64,000 bases of DNA from Enterococcus gallinarum NBRC 100675 (GTDB lineage: Bacteria; Bacillota; Bacilli; Lactobacillales; Enterococcaceae). Location of the stretch: positions 62,001 to 126,000 of the forward strand of contig NZ_BCQE01000008.1 in NCBI RefSeq assembly GCF_001544275.1. The letters run 5' to 3'. This document shows, piece by piece, positions 43,834 to 52,319 of the stretch. The position numbers were made by a program, and so were the translations under genes. The notes below the pieces were generated by a model, which saw only the letters and a program-made list of their open reading frames with translations, did not search any database and was not told where the DNA came from. Positions within the stretch are counted from its first letter, which is position 1, and each line of letters opens with the position of its first letter.

Positions 43834-46503
43834 TCATGAGTTAGTATTGTTACCTCGAGATTGTACCGCTAAAATAATCAGTTTTGTGATTTCCATCATC
43901 AAAACAGCACCAGCTGCCATAGCTATGCTTAACCCAACATGGTTCATTGTAAAGGTTTCTGGAATCGCAAAGACTTCCCGAATTCCAGGTAGCAATGTCA
44001 CACTATAAAGCAGACCACAAACCACGATCGCCAGCCAAACCATTTTATTCGCAAACAATCCAGCTTGCCAAGCAGTTTCTGTATTGGAACGAGCAGGCAA
44101 TGTTTGGAGTGTCCGGCTCCAGATCAAAGTTGAGAATGCCATTGCAACACCTAACTCCGGCGATTGATTCATCCCGATCCATTGCGCTACAATCACCACT
44201 GCCGCAATCAAGATCCCACGATAAGTAACTGAGATCAGCGTTTTACCAGAAAAGATTCCAGCATCAGGATTTCTAGGTTCTCTTTGCATGATAGTTGGTT
44301 CCGCTTTTTCCATCCCTAAAGCGATAGCAGGAAGCGAATCATTCACTAAGTTGATAAACAACAATTGCAAGGCTGTAAATGGATTGTCCCAACCCATTAC
44401 TAAAGCAAACACAATGGCGATAATCGCACCGAGGTTACCAGCAAAAAGATAAGAAATCGCCTTTTTGATATTATCAAACACATTGCGGCCAACTTCTACC
44501 GCTCGAATAATTGAAGCAAAGTTGTCATCTGTCAAGACCATTGCTGCTGCATCTTTTGCAACGTCCGTTCCGGTCCCCATCGCAATCCCGATATCCGCTT
44601 GCTTCAATGCTGGTGCATCATTTACGCCATCACCGGTCATAGCAGAGATTTTCCCTTTATCTTGCCATGCTCGCACAATACGGATTTTATTCTCAGGAGA
44701 GACGCGTGCGTAAACAGTGATTTTCTCCAACTGATTCGTCAGTTCTTCTTCCGACAGTGCATCAAGCTCTGTACCGGTCAATGCTAAGTCACCTTCTTGC
44801 GCAATCCCGATCTCCTGAGCAATGGCCACAGCCGTCGTTTTGTGGTCACCAGTGATCATCACTGTTTTGATGCCAGCCGATTTCGCGTCTGCCACAGCTT
44901 GCTTGACTTCCTTCCGAGGTGGATCAATCATCGCCATCAAACCAACAAAGATCAACTCTTCTTCGACACCTAAATGCAGTTCTTCGTCTTCAGACACTGT
45001 CAGCGGACGATAAGCAAAAGCCAAAACCCGCAGCGCGCGTTTAGAGAATTCTTCATTTTGATGCTGCAACTGATGTTTGATTTCCTCAGTCAGTGGAACG
45101 ATTTCATCATTGATAAGAACCTTTGTACTTCTTCCGATCACAATATCCGGTCCCCCTTTTGTCAAAAGGAGTTGTTCCGAATCGATGGTATGCAATGTGG
45201 ACATCAATTTCCGATCGGAATCAAAAGGCAATTCTTGTAATCGCGGGTATTGTTGACGAATCTCACGATACGGTTGGTTCAATTTTTCTGTATAATCAAG
45301 AAAGGCAATCTCTGTGGGATCTCCTAGTTTAGCTCCTTCGGCACTGATCGCTGCATCATTTGCAAGCACACTGATCTCGATCAAGCGACGTTCAGGCAAT
45401 GTCCATTCAGCAGGATTCTCAGAAAATTCACCCGTCTGTCCATTTGGTAAATAAAAATCAACGACCGTCATTTTATTTTGGGTCAATGTTCCAGTTTTAT
45501 CTGTACAAACGATACTAGTTGAACCTAGTGTTTCAACCGCCGGCAACTTACGAATGATCGCATGTTGGCGAGCCATTTGTTTGGTACCAATCGATAAAAC
45601 AATGGTAACGATCGATTGGAGTGCTTCAGGAATAGCTGCTACCGCAACAGCGACTGCAAACATAAAAGCGTTGACTAGATCGGCGGTCATATCTCCAGAC
45701 CCATCGCCTAAAAATAGCCGAGCAACTTGGACACCTAAAATAATCAAGGAAAGAACGAGGATCGCCAAGCTCAATTTTTTGCTGAAGCGATCCAGCCCGC
45801 GTTGTAATGGCGTCTTGTGTTCCACTGTGTTTTCTAATAAACCAGCGACTTGCCCGATTTCTGTCACATTTCCTGTGGCAGTCACAATGAAACGTCCACG
45901 GCCATAAGTCACGATCGTTCCACTAAAGACCATGTTATCCCGGTCTCCAATAGGCGCTGTGCGGTCAATGACCCCAAGTTCTTTTTCAGCAGGTGTCGAT
46001 TCACCGGTCAGCATTCCTTCATCGACTTTCAATGCACCTTCTTCAATCAGACGGCCATCAGCAGGTACATAATCCCCTGCTTCTAAAATAACGATATCAC
46101 CCACTACCAATTCTTTTGCTGGTACCGTTTGTTCCTTTCCATCTCGGATGACATTTGCATTGGGTGCCGAGAGGCTTTTCAATGCATCTAACGATCCTTC
46201 TGCTTTTTTCGTTTGGATGACACTAACAACCGAATTCAGTAGCAAAACAGCAAAGATGACGATCGATTCAACATGGGCTCCCATGATCATCTGAACGATA
46301 GCCACGATCAGCAAAACGATCACCATCGCATCTTTGAAGGTTTCTAAAAAGAGTGTCAAACTTGATTTTTTGGGTGCTTCTTTCAGCTGATTCAAGCCAT
46401 TTTCTAAGCGCTTTGCCGCTTCTTGCTGGGACAATCCAGATGGACTGCTGTTTACCTCGTTCATAACCTCTGTGATTTCTTTTTGATACATTTCTTTTGC
46501 CAA
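43834..46503 (-). CDS. P2A-type cation ATPase, probably Mn2+ (or Ca2+) exporter
   Basis: 889 aa P-type ATPase with ten expected membrane segments. Seen: actuator TGES (about residue 178), phosphorylation site CTDKTGTLTQNKM (Asp near 336), hinge GDGVNDAPALKQADIG, transport-site IPEA in segment 4, and NLVNDSLPA in segment 6, all of the SERCA/PMR1 class. Annotated by family as calcium-translocating. However, the leader carries a yybP-ykoY Mn2+ riboswitch, and related ATPases under this switch (lactococcal YoaB, pneumococcal MgtA) protect from manganese, so Mn2+ efflux is the better prediction. The start is TTG, eight nt after AAGGAG; an ATG four codons later is possible. Confidence 0.9.
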   Translation of the reverse strand: MAKEMYQKEITEVMNEVNSSPSGLSQQEAAKRLENGLNQLKEAPKKSSLTLFLETFKDAMVIVLLIVAIVQMIMGAHVESIVIFAVLLLNSVVSVIQTKKAEGSLDALKSLSAPNANVIRDGKEQTVPAKELVVGDIVILEAGDYVPADGRLIEEGALKVDEGMLTGESTPAEKELGVIDRTAPIGDRDNMVFSGTIVTYGRGRFIVTATGNVTEIGQVAGLLENTVEHKTPLQRGLDRFSKKLSLAILVLSLIILGVQVARLFLGDGSGDMTADLVNAFMFAVAVAVAAIPEALQSIVTIVLSIGTKQMARQHAIIRKLPAVETLGSTSIVCTDKTGTLTQNKMTVVDFYLPNGQTGEFSENPAEWTLPERRLIEISVLANDAAISAEGAKLGDPTEIAFLDYTEKLNQPYREIRQQYPRLQELPFDSDRKLMSTLHTIDSEQLLLTKGGPDIVIGRSTKVLINDEIVPLTEEIKHQLQHQNEEFSKRALRVLAFAYRPLTVSEDEELHLGVEEELIFVGLMAMIDPPRKEVKQAVADAKSAGIKTVMITGDHKTTAVAIAQEIGIAQEGDLALTGTELDALSEEELTNQLEKITVYARVSPENKIRIVRAWQDKGKISAMTGDGVNDAPALKQADIGIAMGTGTDVAKDAAAMVLTDDNFASIIRAVEVGRNVFDNIKKAISYLFAGNLGAIIAIVFALVMGWDNPFTALQLLFINLVNDSLPAIALGMEKAEPTIMQREPRNPDAGIFSGKTLISVTYRGILIAAVVIVAQWIGMNQSPELGVAMAFSTLIWSRTLQTLPARSNTETAWQAGLFANKMVWLAIVVCGLLYSVTLLPGIREVFAIPETFTMNHVGLSIAMAAGAVLMMEITKLIILAVQSRGNNTNS

Positions 46504-46551
46504 TGATTTCTCTCCTTCATAGTTGCTATCCCTTGCATGAGTCCTTTTTTA

Positions 46552-46690
46552 GAAAAAAAGAGACCTAAGACAAGTGGATGCTTGTCTTAGGTCTCACCAT
46601 TTCATATAATACCAGAAAACTGTCGCCAGTTTACTTACTGTTGATATTATCGCAGCCGAAGCCACTGGTTACTCCCCTAAGGGTTTATCA
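46552..46690 (-). ncRNA. yybP-ykoY Mn2+ riboswitch with expression-platform terminator
   Basis: The minus strand holds the aptamer hallmarks: TTAGGGGAGTAACCAG near the 5' side (about 46683-46668) and TGGTGAGACCTAAGACAAG at the 3' side. CTTAGG and CCTAAG form P1. The 3' strand GAGACCTAAGACAAG then pairs with CTTGTCTTAGGTCTC followed by T7, a full terminator (46553-46595) that excludes P1. This is the ON-switch layout: Mn2+ stabilises the aptamer and allows read-through into the ATPase. Confidence 0.88.
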
Positions 46691-46702
46691 GAATGTAGAA
46701 TC

Positions 46703-46731
46703 ATCATAACGAAATTTTTTGAAGATAGCAA
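46703..46731 (-). promoter_or_regulatory. Promoter of the riboswitch/ATPase transcript
   Basis: Minus strand TTGCTA (46731-46726), 17-nt spacer, TATGAT (46708-46703), placing the transcript start a few nt before the aptamer. Confidence 0.68.
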
Positions 46732-46839
46732 CCTTTATGCACAAATTTGTCTTTTCCCAGATATATTTTTTTGAAAAAAGCTTCTTTTTTCTGTTACACT
46801 AATCTACAGCGTGACAAGCGTTACATAGGAGGAACAATA

Positions 46840-47574
46840 ATGAAAACCATTGATTTTTTTACAAGTCACACATCGGTTAGAGACTTCCAAAAAAAGTCTT
46901 TATCAGCAGAAATGAAGCAACAACTCGTCAAAGTAGCACAAAGCGGTTCAAGTTCAAATTTCGTTCAAGCCTATTCGATCATCGAGATCAAAGATCCTAA
47001 AAGATTGGCAGAAATCGAGAAAATCGCCGGTGCTCCCCACTATATCACACAGACGGGTGTCTTTTATCTGTTCGTAGCAGATTTATATAAACACCATCAA
47101 TTTATGCAACAAGCAAATCTGCCTAGTGCTGGACTATCGAATATGGAGGCCCTCTTGGTTTCGGTCGTAGATACCACGATTGCTGCTCAAAATATGGCAG
47201 CCTTTGCAGAAACCCAAGGTCTGGGAATCTGCTACATTGGCGGAATCCGGAATGACTTGTTCCGTATCGCTGAACTCACGGAGCTGCCCCCGTATACACT
47301 GCCATTATTTGGGTTGACCATTGGTTATCCCGCAACGAAAAATGAGCCGAAAGTTCGCTTACCGCAATCCGCTGTGTTAAGTGTCGACCACTATCAGCCA
47401 CTGACCGAAGACCTCGTTGCTCGCTACAATGAAACTACCGCGGACTACTATGTCCATCGGGGAAGCAATCAACAAAAAACGGATTGGCAAACCAAAATGA
47501 CTGGCTTTTTCCAAGAACCTCGCCGTCCGGACGTAGAAAAATTTTTGAAAAGGCAAGGCTTTTTGACACAGTAA
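46840..47574 (+). CDS. NfsA/FRP-type NADPH-dependent flavin oxidoreductase (nitroreductase family)
   Basis: 244 aa FMN-binding oxidoreductase. The start at 46840 (MKTIDFFTSHTSVRDF) follows TAGGAGGAACAATA. Seen: the family N-terminal HTSVRDFQ, the FMN loop QSGSSSNFVQAYSIIEIKD, YIGGIRND near residue 128, LPLFGLTIGYPA, and the C-terminal YYVHRGSNQQKTDW. This matches the NfsA/NfrA branch. It may reduce quinones, nitro compounds or flavins. Single gene, ahead of a palindromic element. Confidence 0.87.
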   Translation: MKTIDFFTSHTSVRDFQKKSLSAEMKQQLVKVAQSGSSSNFVQAYSIIEIKDPKRLAEIEKIAGAPHYITQTGVFYLFVADLYKHHQFMQQANLPSAGLSNMEALLVSVVDTTIAAQNMAAFAETQGLGICYIGGIRNDLFRIAELTELPPYTLPLFGLTIGYPATKNEPKVRLPQSAVLSVDHYQPLTEDLVARYNETTADYYVHRGSNQQKTDWQTKMTGFFQEPRRPDVEKFLKRQGFLTQ

Positions 47575-47631
47575 CTACGAAAACAAGCACCTGCTCCTTG
47601 TTACCGGTCGCTAGACAATCTCCATCAAAAA

Positions 47632-47795
47632 ACGGGACTGTGACATAAGTCATCATCCAACAAGTTAAACCGAATCATATGCTATTGCGATAGATTCCTC
47701 TGACTTTTGCGACGAGGAGCCACTGCACCGCAGGAGCAATACTAGTTAATATTCGGATATGGTTACTTGTAGGAGACTTTTGTCACAGCCCCATT
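47632..47795. repeat. Enterococcal-type palindromic intergenic element, copy 3
   Basis: About 165 nt between convergent genes with complementary ends GGGACTGTGACATAAGTC and GACTTTTGTCACAGCCCC, and a centre CCACTGCACCGCAGGAGCAAT that matches the centre of copy 2 (CTG..ACCGCAGG.GCAAT). Several inner segments also pair. Probable bidirectional terminator and member of a dispersed repeat family. Confidence 0.68.
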
Positions 47796-47805
47796 TCGAG
47801 TTGTT

Positions 47806-49230
47806 TTATTTTGCCAAACGGTAGATGACATCTGCATAAATCACTGCCGCGTTGAATAGATCATCCAAGCTCATAAATTCGTTTGCTTGGTGCATCGTAT
47901 CTGTGTAGCCTGGGAACATCGCCCCATATGCGACACCACGTTTTAATAAACGGCCATAAGTGCCACCGCCAATGATTTGTTCATAGCCTTTTTGGCCAGT
48001 ATGTTCTTCATAAACTTCAAGCAATGTTTTTACCAATGGATCATCAATTGGCACATAGTGAGGCTCCATGTTGCGCTCGTTCCGAGTCACAGTTGCGCCT
48101 TCCATGCCAACAGTCTTTTCAATGCCGATTTCCAGACCTTCTGCAGTCACCCCTTGTGGGTAGCGGAAATTCAAGGCAATAAAGTTGTCTGCTTGAACAC
48201 CTGATTGATTAGCTTTAAAAGCAAACAAACCAGCATTCATGGTTAGTTTACCCATTTTTTCATCTTCATGCGCCACGCCTAATTTTTCACCATAAAAATC
48301 TTCATGGACATAAGCTGCCGCCGTATGGATAAATTGTTTAGCGCCGCCGCCAAAGGCAAAGTTATCTAAAAAGACTGCCAAGAAAGTTCCCGCATTGATC
48401 CCAGACTGAGGACTTGCACCATGGGCGCCTTTACCGACTAGTTCAATGGTAACTTCTTCGTTTTCTGTTTCGATGGTGCCAGTCACTGGTTGACCTTCGA
48501 CATAATCAAAGAAAGCTTTTTCCATTTCTAATGCAGCTTCTGTAGATGGTGCAGTTAATTTTGCAACCGCAGTTCCTGGTACCATGTTTTCCCGCAAACC
48601 AGCAGTGAATTGTTGCAGTTGATAAGCACCTTCGTTATTTCCTTGGAAATGAAGCCCTAATGTTACATTCCCTTTTTCGCCATTGATGATTGGAAATTCA
48701 GCATCGGGAGAGAAACCAAAATCAGGTTTTTCTTCATGCTCGAAATAGTAATCCATATCACCCCAGCCGCTTTCTTCATCAGATCCTACGACAAAGCGGA
48801 TTTTTTTAGATAATGGCAACCCTAACTCTTTAATGATCTTCATTCCGTAATAAGCAGCCATTGACGGACCTTTATCATCGGAAGATCCGCGAGCATAAAT
48901 TTTATTGTCTTTGATCACAGGATCGTAGGGATCCGTCGCCCAACCGTCACCAGCAGGGACAACATCCATGTGGCCGAAGATCCCTAATGTTTCGTCTCCT
49001 TCACCAAATTCGATATGTCCAGCATAGTTATCGACATTTTTCACAGTGAAACCATCACGTTCCCCATAAGCCAACATGTGCAACAAGGCATCACGAGGTC
49101 CAGGTCCAAACGGAGCATCTGCCGTTACCTTATCATCTTCCCGTTCACTTTTTACTTTCAAAAGATCAATCAAGTCATTTAGCAAATCGTCTTTACGCGC
49201 TTCGACTTCTTTTTTCCAATCGATTGTCAT
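47806..49230 (-). CDS. pepV: Dipeptidase PepV (M20 family)
   Basis: 474 aa cytosolic zinc dipeptidase, broad specificity, final step of peptide use. Seen: first zinc His in GHMDVVPAGDGW (about residues 86-97), bridging Asp in ARGSSDDKGPSMAAYYG, catalytic Glu-Glu in GSDEESGWGDMDYYF (about 149-163), and the last His in FPGYTDTMHQANE near residue 445. The length equals the lactobacillal enzyme. ATG follows GGAGGGAATCGT. Confidence 0.94.
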   Translation of the reverse strand: MTIDWKKEVEARKDDLLNDLIDLLKVKSEREDDKVTADAPFGPGPRDALLHMLAYGERDGFTVKNVDNYAGHIEFGEGDETLGIFGHMDVVPAGDGWATDPYDPVIKDNKIYARGSSDDKGPSMAAYYGMKIIKELGLPLSKKIRFVVGSDEESGWGDMDYYFEHEEKPDFGFSPDAEFPIINGEKGNVTLGLHFQGNNEGAYQLQQFTAGLRENMVPGTAVAKLTAPSTEAALEMEKAFFDYVEGQPVTGTIETENEEVTIELVGKGAHGASPQSGINAGTFLAVFLDNFAFGGGAKQFIHTAAAYVHEDFYGEKLGVAHEDEKMGKLTMNAGLFAFKANQSGVQADNFIALNFRYPQGVTAEGLEIGIEKTVGMEGATVTRNERNMEPHYVPIDDPLVKTLLEVYEEHTGQKGYEQIIGGGTYGRLLKRGVAYGAMFPGYTDTMHQANEFMSLDDLFNAAVIYADVIYRLAK

Positions 49231-49400
49231 ACGATTCCCTCCAATTCTTTTCTCGCCTTTTATGATAACACTCTTAGCTGAAAAAAGGAAAAAAAATTGT
49301 GTATTTTCAGACGATATCTTTCATAAAACGAGTATAATAAAAGCAGTAGGTTTATTCTAAAAAATGAGCCCAGTGAAAGAAGCAGAAAAGGAGTCATTGT

Positions 49401-50228
49401 ATGAAGCAACTGGAGCAAACTATTTTAGCAGCAGTGATTCGCAAACGCCCCGCCGAAAGCCACAAAGGTACCTTTGGCCGTGCGGTAGTGATTGGCGGTA
49501 ACCAGCAGTACGGAGGCGCAATTTTGATGGCGGCCCAAGCCAGTGTTTACGGCGGAACTGGACTAACCACGGTGATCTCCGATCCTGTCAATCGTACGGC
49601 GCTACATGCACGACTGCCAGAAGCGATGTTCGTCTCTTGGGACCAGACTGAGCTTATCAGCACGGTCACTGAATCTGCGGATGTCCTATTGATTGGCCCA
49701 GGGATGGGCGAAGGCAAAACCAGTTTCAATCTGTTGCAAACAGTCGTCGCTGCACAAAAAAGCCATCAATGGCTAGTCGTTGACGGGTCAGCGATCAATT
49801 TAGCTGCGAAATACCCATTGACTTTCCCTTACCCCAATCAAGTCGTATTTACCCCTCATCAAATGGAGTGGCAACGATTAAGCGGCATCGAGATCAGTGA
49901 GCAAACACCGGAGAAAAACGCAGCATTCCAGAAAAAATTAGCCAGTATCGTGGTCTTAAAAAGCCATCGCACCCAGATTTATGGCACAGAGATCGTCGAA
50001 AACCTATTAGGAACGCCAGCTATGGCAACTGGTGGCACCGGTGATACCTTAGCCGGGATCATTACCAGCTTTTTGGCACAATTTGATCGAACCGAAGAAA
50101 CGATCCACGCAGCGGTTTTTCTTCACAGTTTAATTGGCGAACATTTAGCTGCCGAGAACTATGTTGTCTTGCCCACCCAGATCAGTGAAGCATTGCCTAA
50201 ATTTATGAAGGACCATTCCTTGCGCTGA
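49401..50228 (+). CDS. nnrD: ADP-dependent (S)-NAD(P)H-hydrate dehydratase
   Basis: 275 aa ribokinase-like enzyme (YjeF C-terminal family) that repairs hydrated NADH and NADPH. Seen: VIGGNQQYGGAILMAAQA near residue 30, LLIGPGMGEGKTS near 95, VVDGSAINL, FTPHQMEW, and the catalytic ATGGTGDTLAGIITS (about 216-230). The epimerase half (YjeF N) is absent, so this is the single-domain form. AAAAGGAG precedes the ATG. Confidence 0.93.
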   Translation: MKQLEQTILAAVIRKRPAESHKGTFGRAVVIGGNQQYGGAILMAAQASVYGGTGLTTVISDPVNRTALHARLPEAMFVSWDQTELISTVTESADVLLIGPGMGEGKTSFNLLQTVVAAQKSHQWLVVDGSAINLAAKYPLTFPYPNQVVFTPHQMEWQRLSGIEISEQTPEKNAAFQKKLASIVVLKSHRTQIYGTEIVENLLGTPAMATGGTGDTLAGIITSFLAQFDRTEETIHAAVFLHSLIGEHLAAENYVVLPTQISEALPKFMKDHSLR

Positions 50229-50254
50229 TTGGCGTAACGAATGGTCCTTTTTTC

Positions 50255-52315
50255 TTAGTGTACTTCAGAGGGGTGATATACGATCCTGACTTCATAGGGT
50301 GCCAACGTGATTTCTCCCGCTAACTGTTGATTTTTTTCCAAATCGGTTACTGGCTGCTTCAATACTAGTTGCTGTTCTTTCTCCGAAAAATTCATGATGA
50401 AAGCATACTCTCGTTGCCCTCCGATGCGTGTTTGAATCGATACCTCAGGAAGCGCTTCAGCAATCGCTGTTCTTCTCAATCCCAACTTTTCAATCAACTT
50501 TTGATAAAAAGCAGCTAAGAAATCACTGTTCGTTCGGGCAGCCAAATAATACGACGACCCTGCACCGAATGGCTTCTTCGTAACCGCAGGCGTGCCTTGA
50601 TAGAAATCTGTCTGATAACGGCTTAAAACTTCTGCATCCAACACGTCAATGATCGCCGAATAATCTTTGGTAACAAATTGCTGATCTTGAAAATCAATCT
50701 GATTGTGTTCGTCTTCTAAAAGTGTTTCAAGCTCTAATGCCTCAATGCCAAAGAGCTCCTTTAATGGTTGAGGCAATCCGCCAATATAAAGCAAATCTGT
50801 TTCATTGACCATTCCTGTGAAATAGCTGGATATTAGTATTCCACCCTTTTCAACATAGCTCGTTAATTTTAGCATCGTTTTTTCTGTCATCATATACAGC
50901 ATTGGCGCAATGACTAACCGATAATCAGAAAAATCCTGCTCAGGAGTTAGAATATCAACCGGGATGTCTTGTTCCCAGAAAACCTGATAATGATCCTGCA
51001 ACGTTTGGGGATAACGTCTCGTAGGACGGCCGAATCCTCCCCCGCGCTTCAACGCCCAATTGCTTTCCCAGTCAAAGAGAATCGCCACTTCTTTCTTGCG
51101 GGTGGTTCCTTTGATTTCACTGATTTTTTCGAGACGCGCGCCGTATTCAGCAACTTCTTTAAACACTCGATTGTTCGTAGAATCATCATGACTGACAACG
51201 GCGCCATGAAATTTCTCCGAATTGCCACGAGATTGGCGCCACTGGAAATACAAGGTACTATCTGAACCATGAGCTAACTGCTGCATACTACTTAAAATAT
51301 GGACCCCGGGGCGCTTGGATTTGTTGTATTGGTGCCAATTGACATAACTTGGGGTACATTCCATAACTAAAAAGGGTTGTTTCTTCAAAGACCAATACTG
51401 ATCATGGACATAGGCAGACTTCATAGCAGTTGTAGCGATTGCTTCAAAGCGATTGTTCCAATCGGGATAACTATCCCAACTAACCACATCCACATGCTGA
51501 GAAAACTTGCCATAGTCGATTCCTTCCAGGGGAATGAAATCCTGTGTGGCATGACCTTCCGCCATAAAATTCGTCGTTACCGGAATATCAGGGGTTCGTT
51601 CCCGAATAGGGACAATCTCATTCAAATAAAAATCAATGGTCTGATCGGTGACGAATCGTTTCCAATCCAGATCCATCCCATGAACTTTATGTTCTCCTAA
51701 AGGCGATGGGGGCAAGACTTGTTCCCAATCAGAATAGCGATTGCCCCAGAAACTCATCCACCATGCATGATTCAATGCTTCTAGGTTTTTGTACTTTTTC
51801 TTTAACCAGTCACGCCAATTTTCTTGGCAGTATTCGCAGAAACATTCCCCTGAATACTCATTGGAAATGTGCCACATAGTTAGTGCCGGATGGTCGCCAT
51901 AGCGTTCAGCTAATTTCGTGTTGATCTGCCGCACTTTTTCGCGATAGATTGGTGAAGAATAGCAATGATTATGGCGAAAGCCATGGGTATGTTTTTGTCC
52001 ATACGCATTGGTGCGATTGACTTCCGGATATTTCTGACTCAACCACTGGGGCCGGCCACCGCTGGGGGTAGCCAAAATGACATTGCCTCCCATAGCATGG
52101 ATCGCATCAAACTGTTCATCAAGCCAATCAAACTGATAGACCCCTTCTGTCGGTTCCAAAGCACTCCAAGCAAACACCCCTAGTGTGACCGTATTGATGT
52201 GGGCTTTTTGCATATACGCTAAATCCTTCTTTAGGATTTCCGGATAATCAAGCCACTGATCGGGATTATAGTCCCCACCATGTAGGAACCGCTGATCAAA
52301 GAAATAATTCGTCAT
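50255..52315 (-). CDS. Beta-galactosidase, GH42
   Basis: 686 aa retaining beta-galactosidase of family GH42, cytoplasmic. The start at 52315 (MTNYFFDQRF) follows AAGGAGTAAAAAG; upstream in-frame codons lie in the GH36 gene. Seen: HGGDYNPDQWLD at the N-terminus, acid/base Glu in WHISNEYSGECF, the structural zinc cysteines CFCEYCQ, and the nucleophile Glu in FLVMECTPS near residue 318. It begins 4 nt after the GH36 stop and is the last gene of the galactoside operon. Confidence 0.93.
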   Translation of the reverse strand: MTNYFFDQRFLHGGDYNPDQWLDYPEILKKDLAYMQKAHINTVTLGVFAWSALEPTEGVYQFDWLDEQFDAIHAMGGNVILATPSGGRPQWLSQKYPEVNRTNAYGQKHTHGFRHNHCYSSPIYREKVRQINTKLAERYGDHPALTMWHISNEYSGECFCEYCQENWRDWLKKKYKNLEALNHAWWMSFWGNRYSDWEQVLPPSPLGEHKVHGMDLDWKRFVTDQTIDFYLNEIVPIRERTPDIPVTTNFMAEGHATQDFIPLEGIDYGKFSQHVDVVSWDSYPDWNNRFEAIATTAMKSAYVHDQYWSLKKQPFLVMECTPSYVNWHQYNKSKRPGVHILSSMQQLAHGSDSTLYFQWRQSRGNSEKFHGAVVSHDDSTNNRVFKEVAEYGARLEKISEIKGTTRKKEVAILFDWESNWALKRGGGFGRPTRRYPQTLQDHYQVFWEQDIPVDILTPEQDFSDYRLVIAPMLYMMTEKTMLKLTSYVEKGGILISSYFTGMVNETDLLYIGGLPQPLKELFGIEALELETLLEDEHNQIDFQDQQFVTKDYSAIIDVLDAEVLSRYQTDFYQGTPAVTKKPFGAGSSYYLAARTNSDFLAAFYQKLIEKLGLRRTAIAEALPEVSIQTRIGGQREYAFIMNFSEKEQQLVLKQPVTDLEKNQQLAGEITLAPYEVRIVYHPSEVH

Positions 52316-52319
52316 CTTT

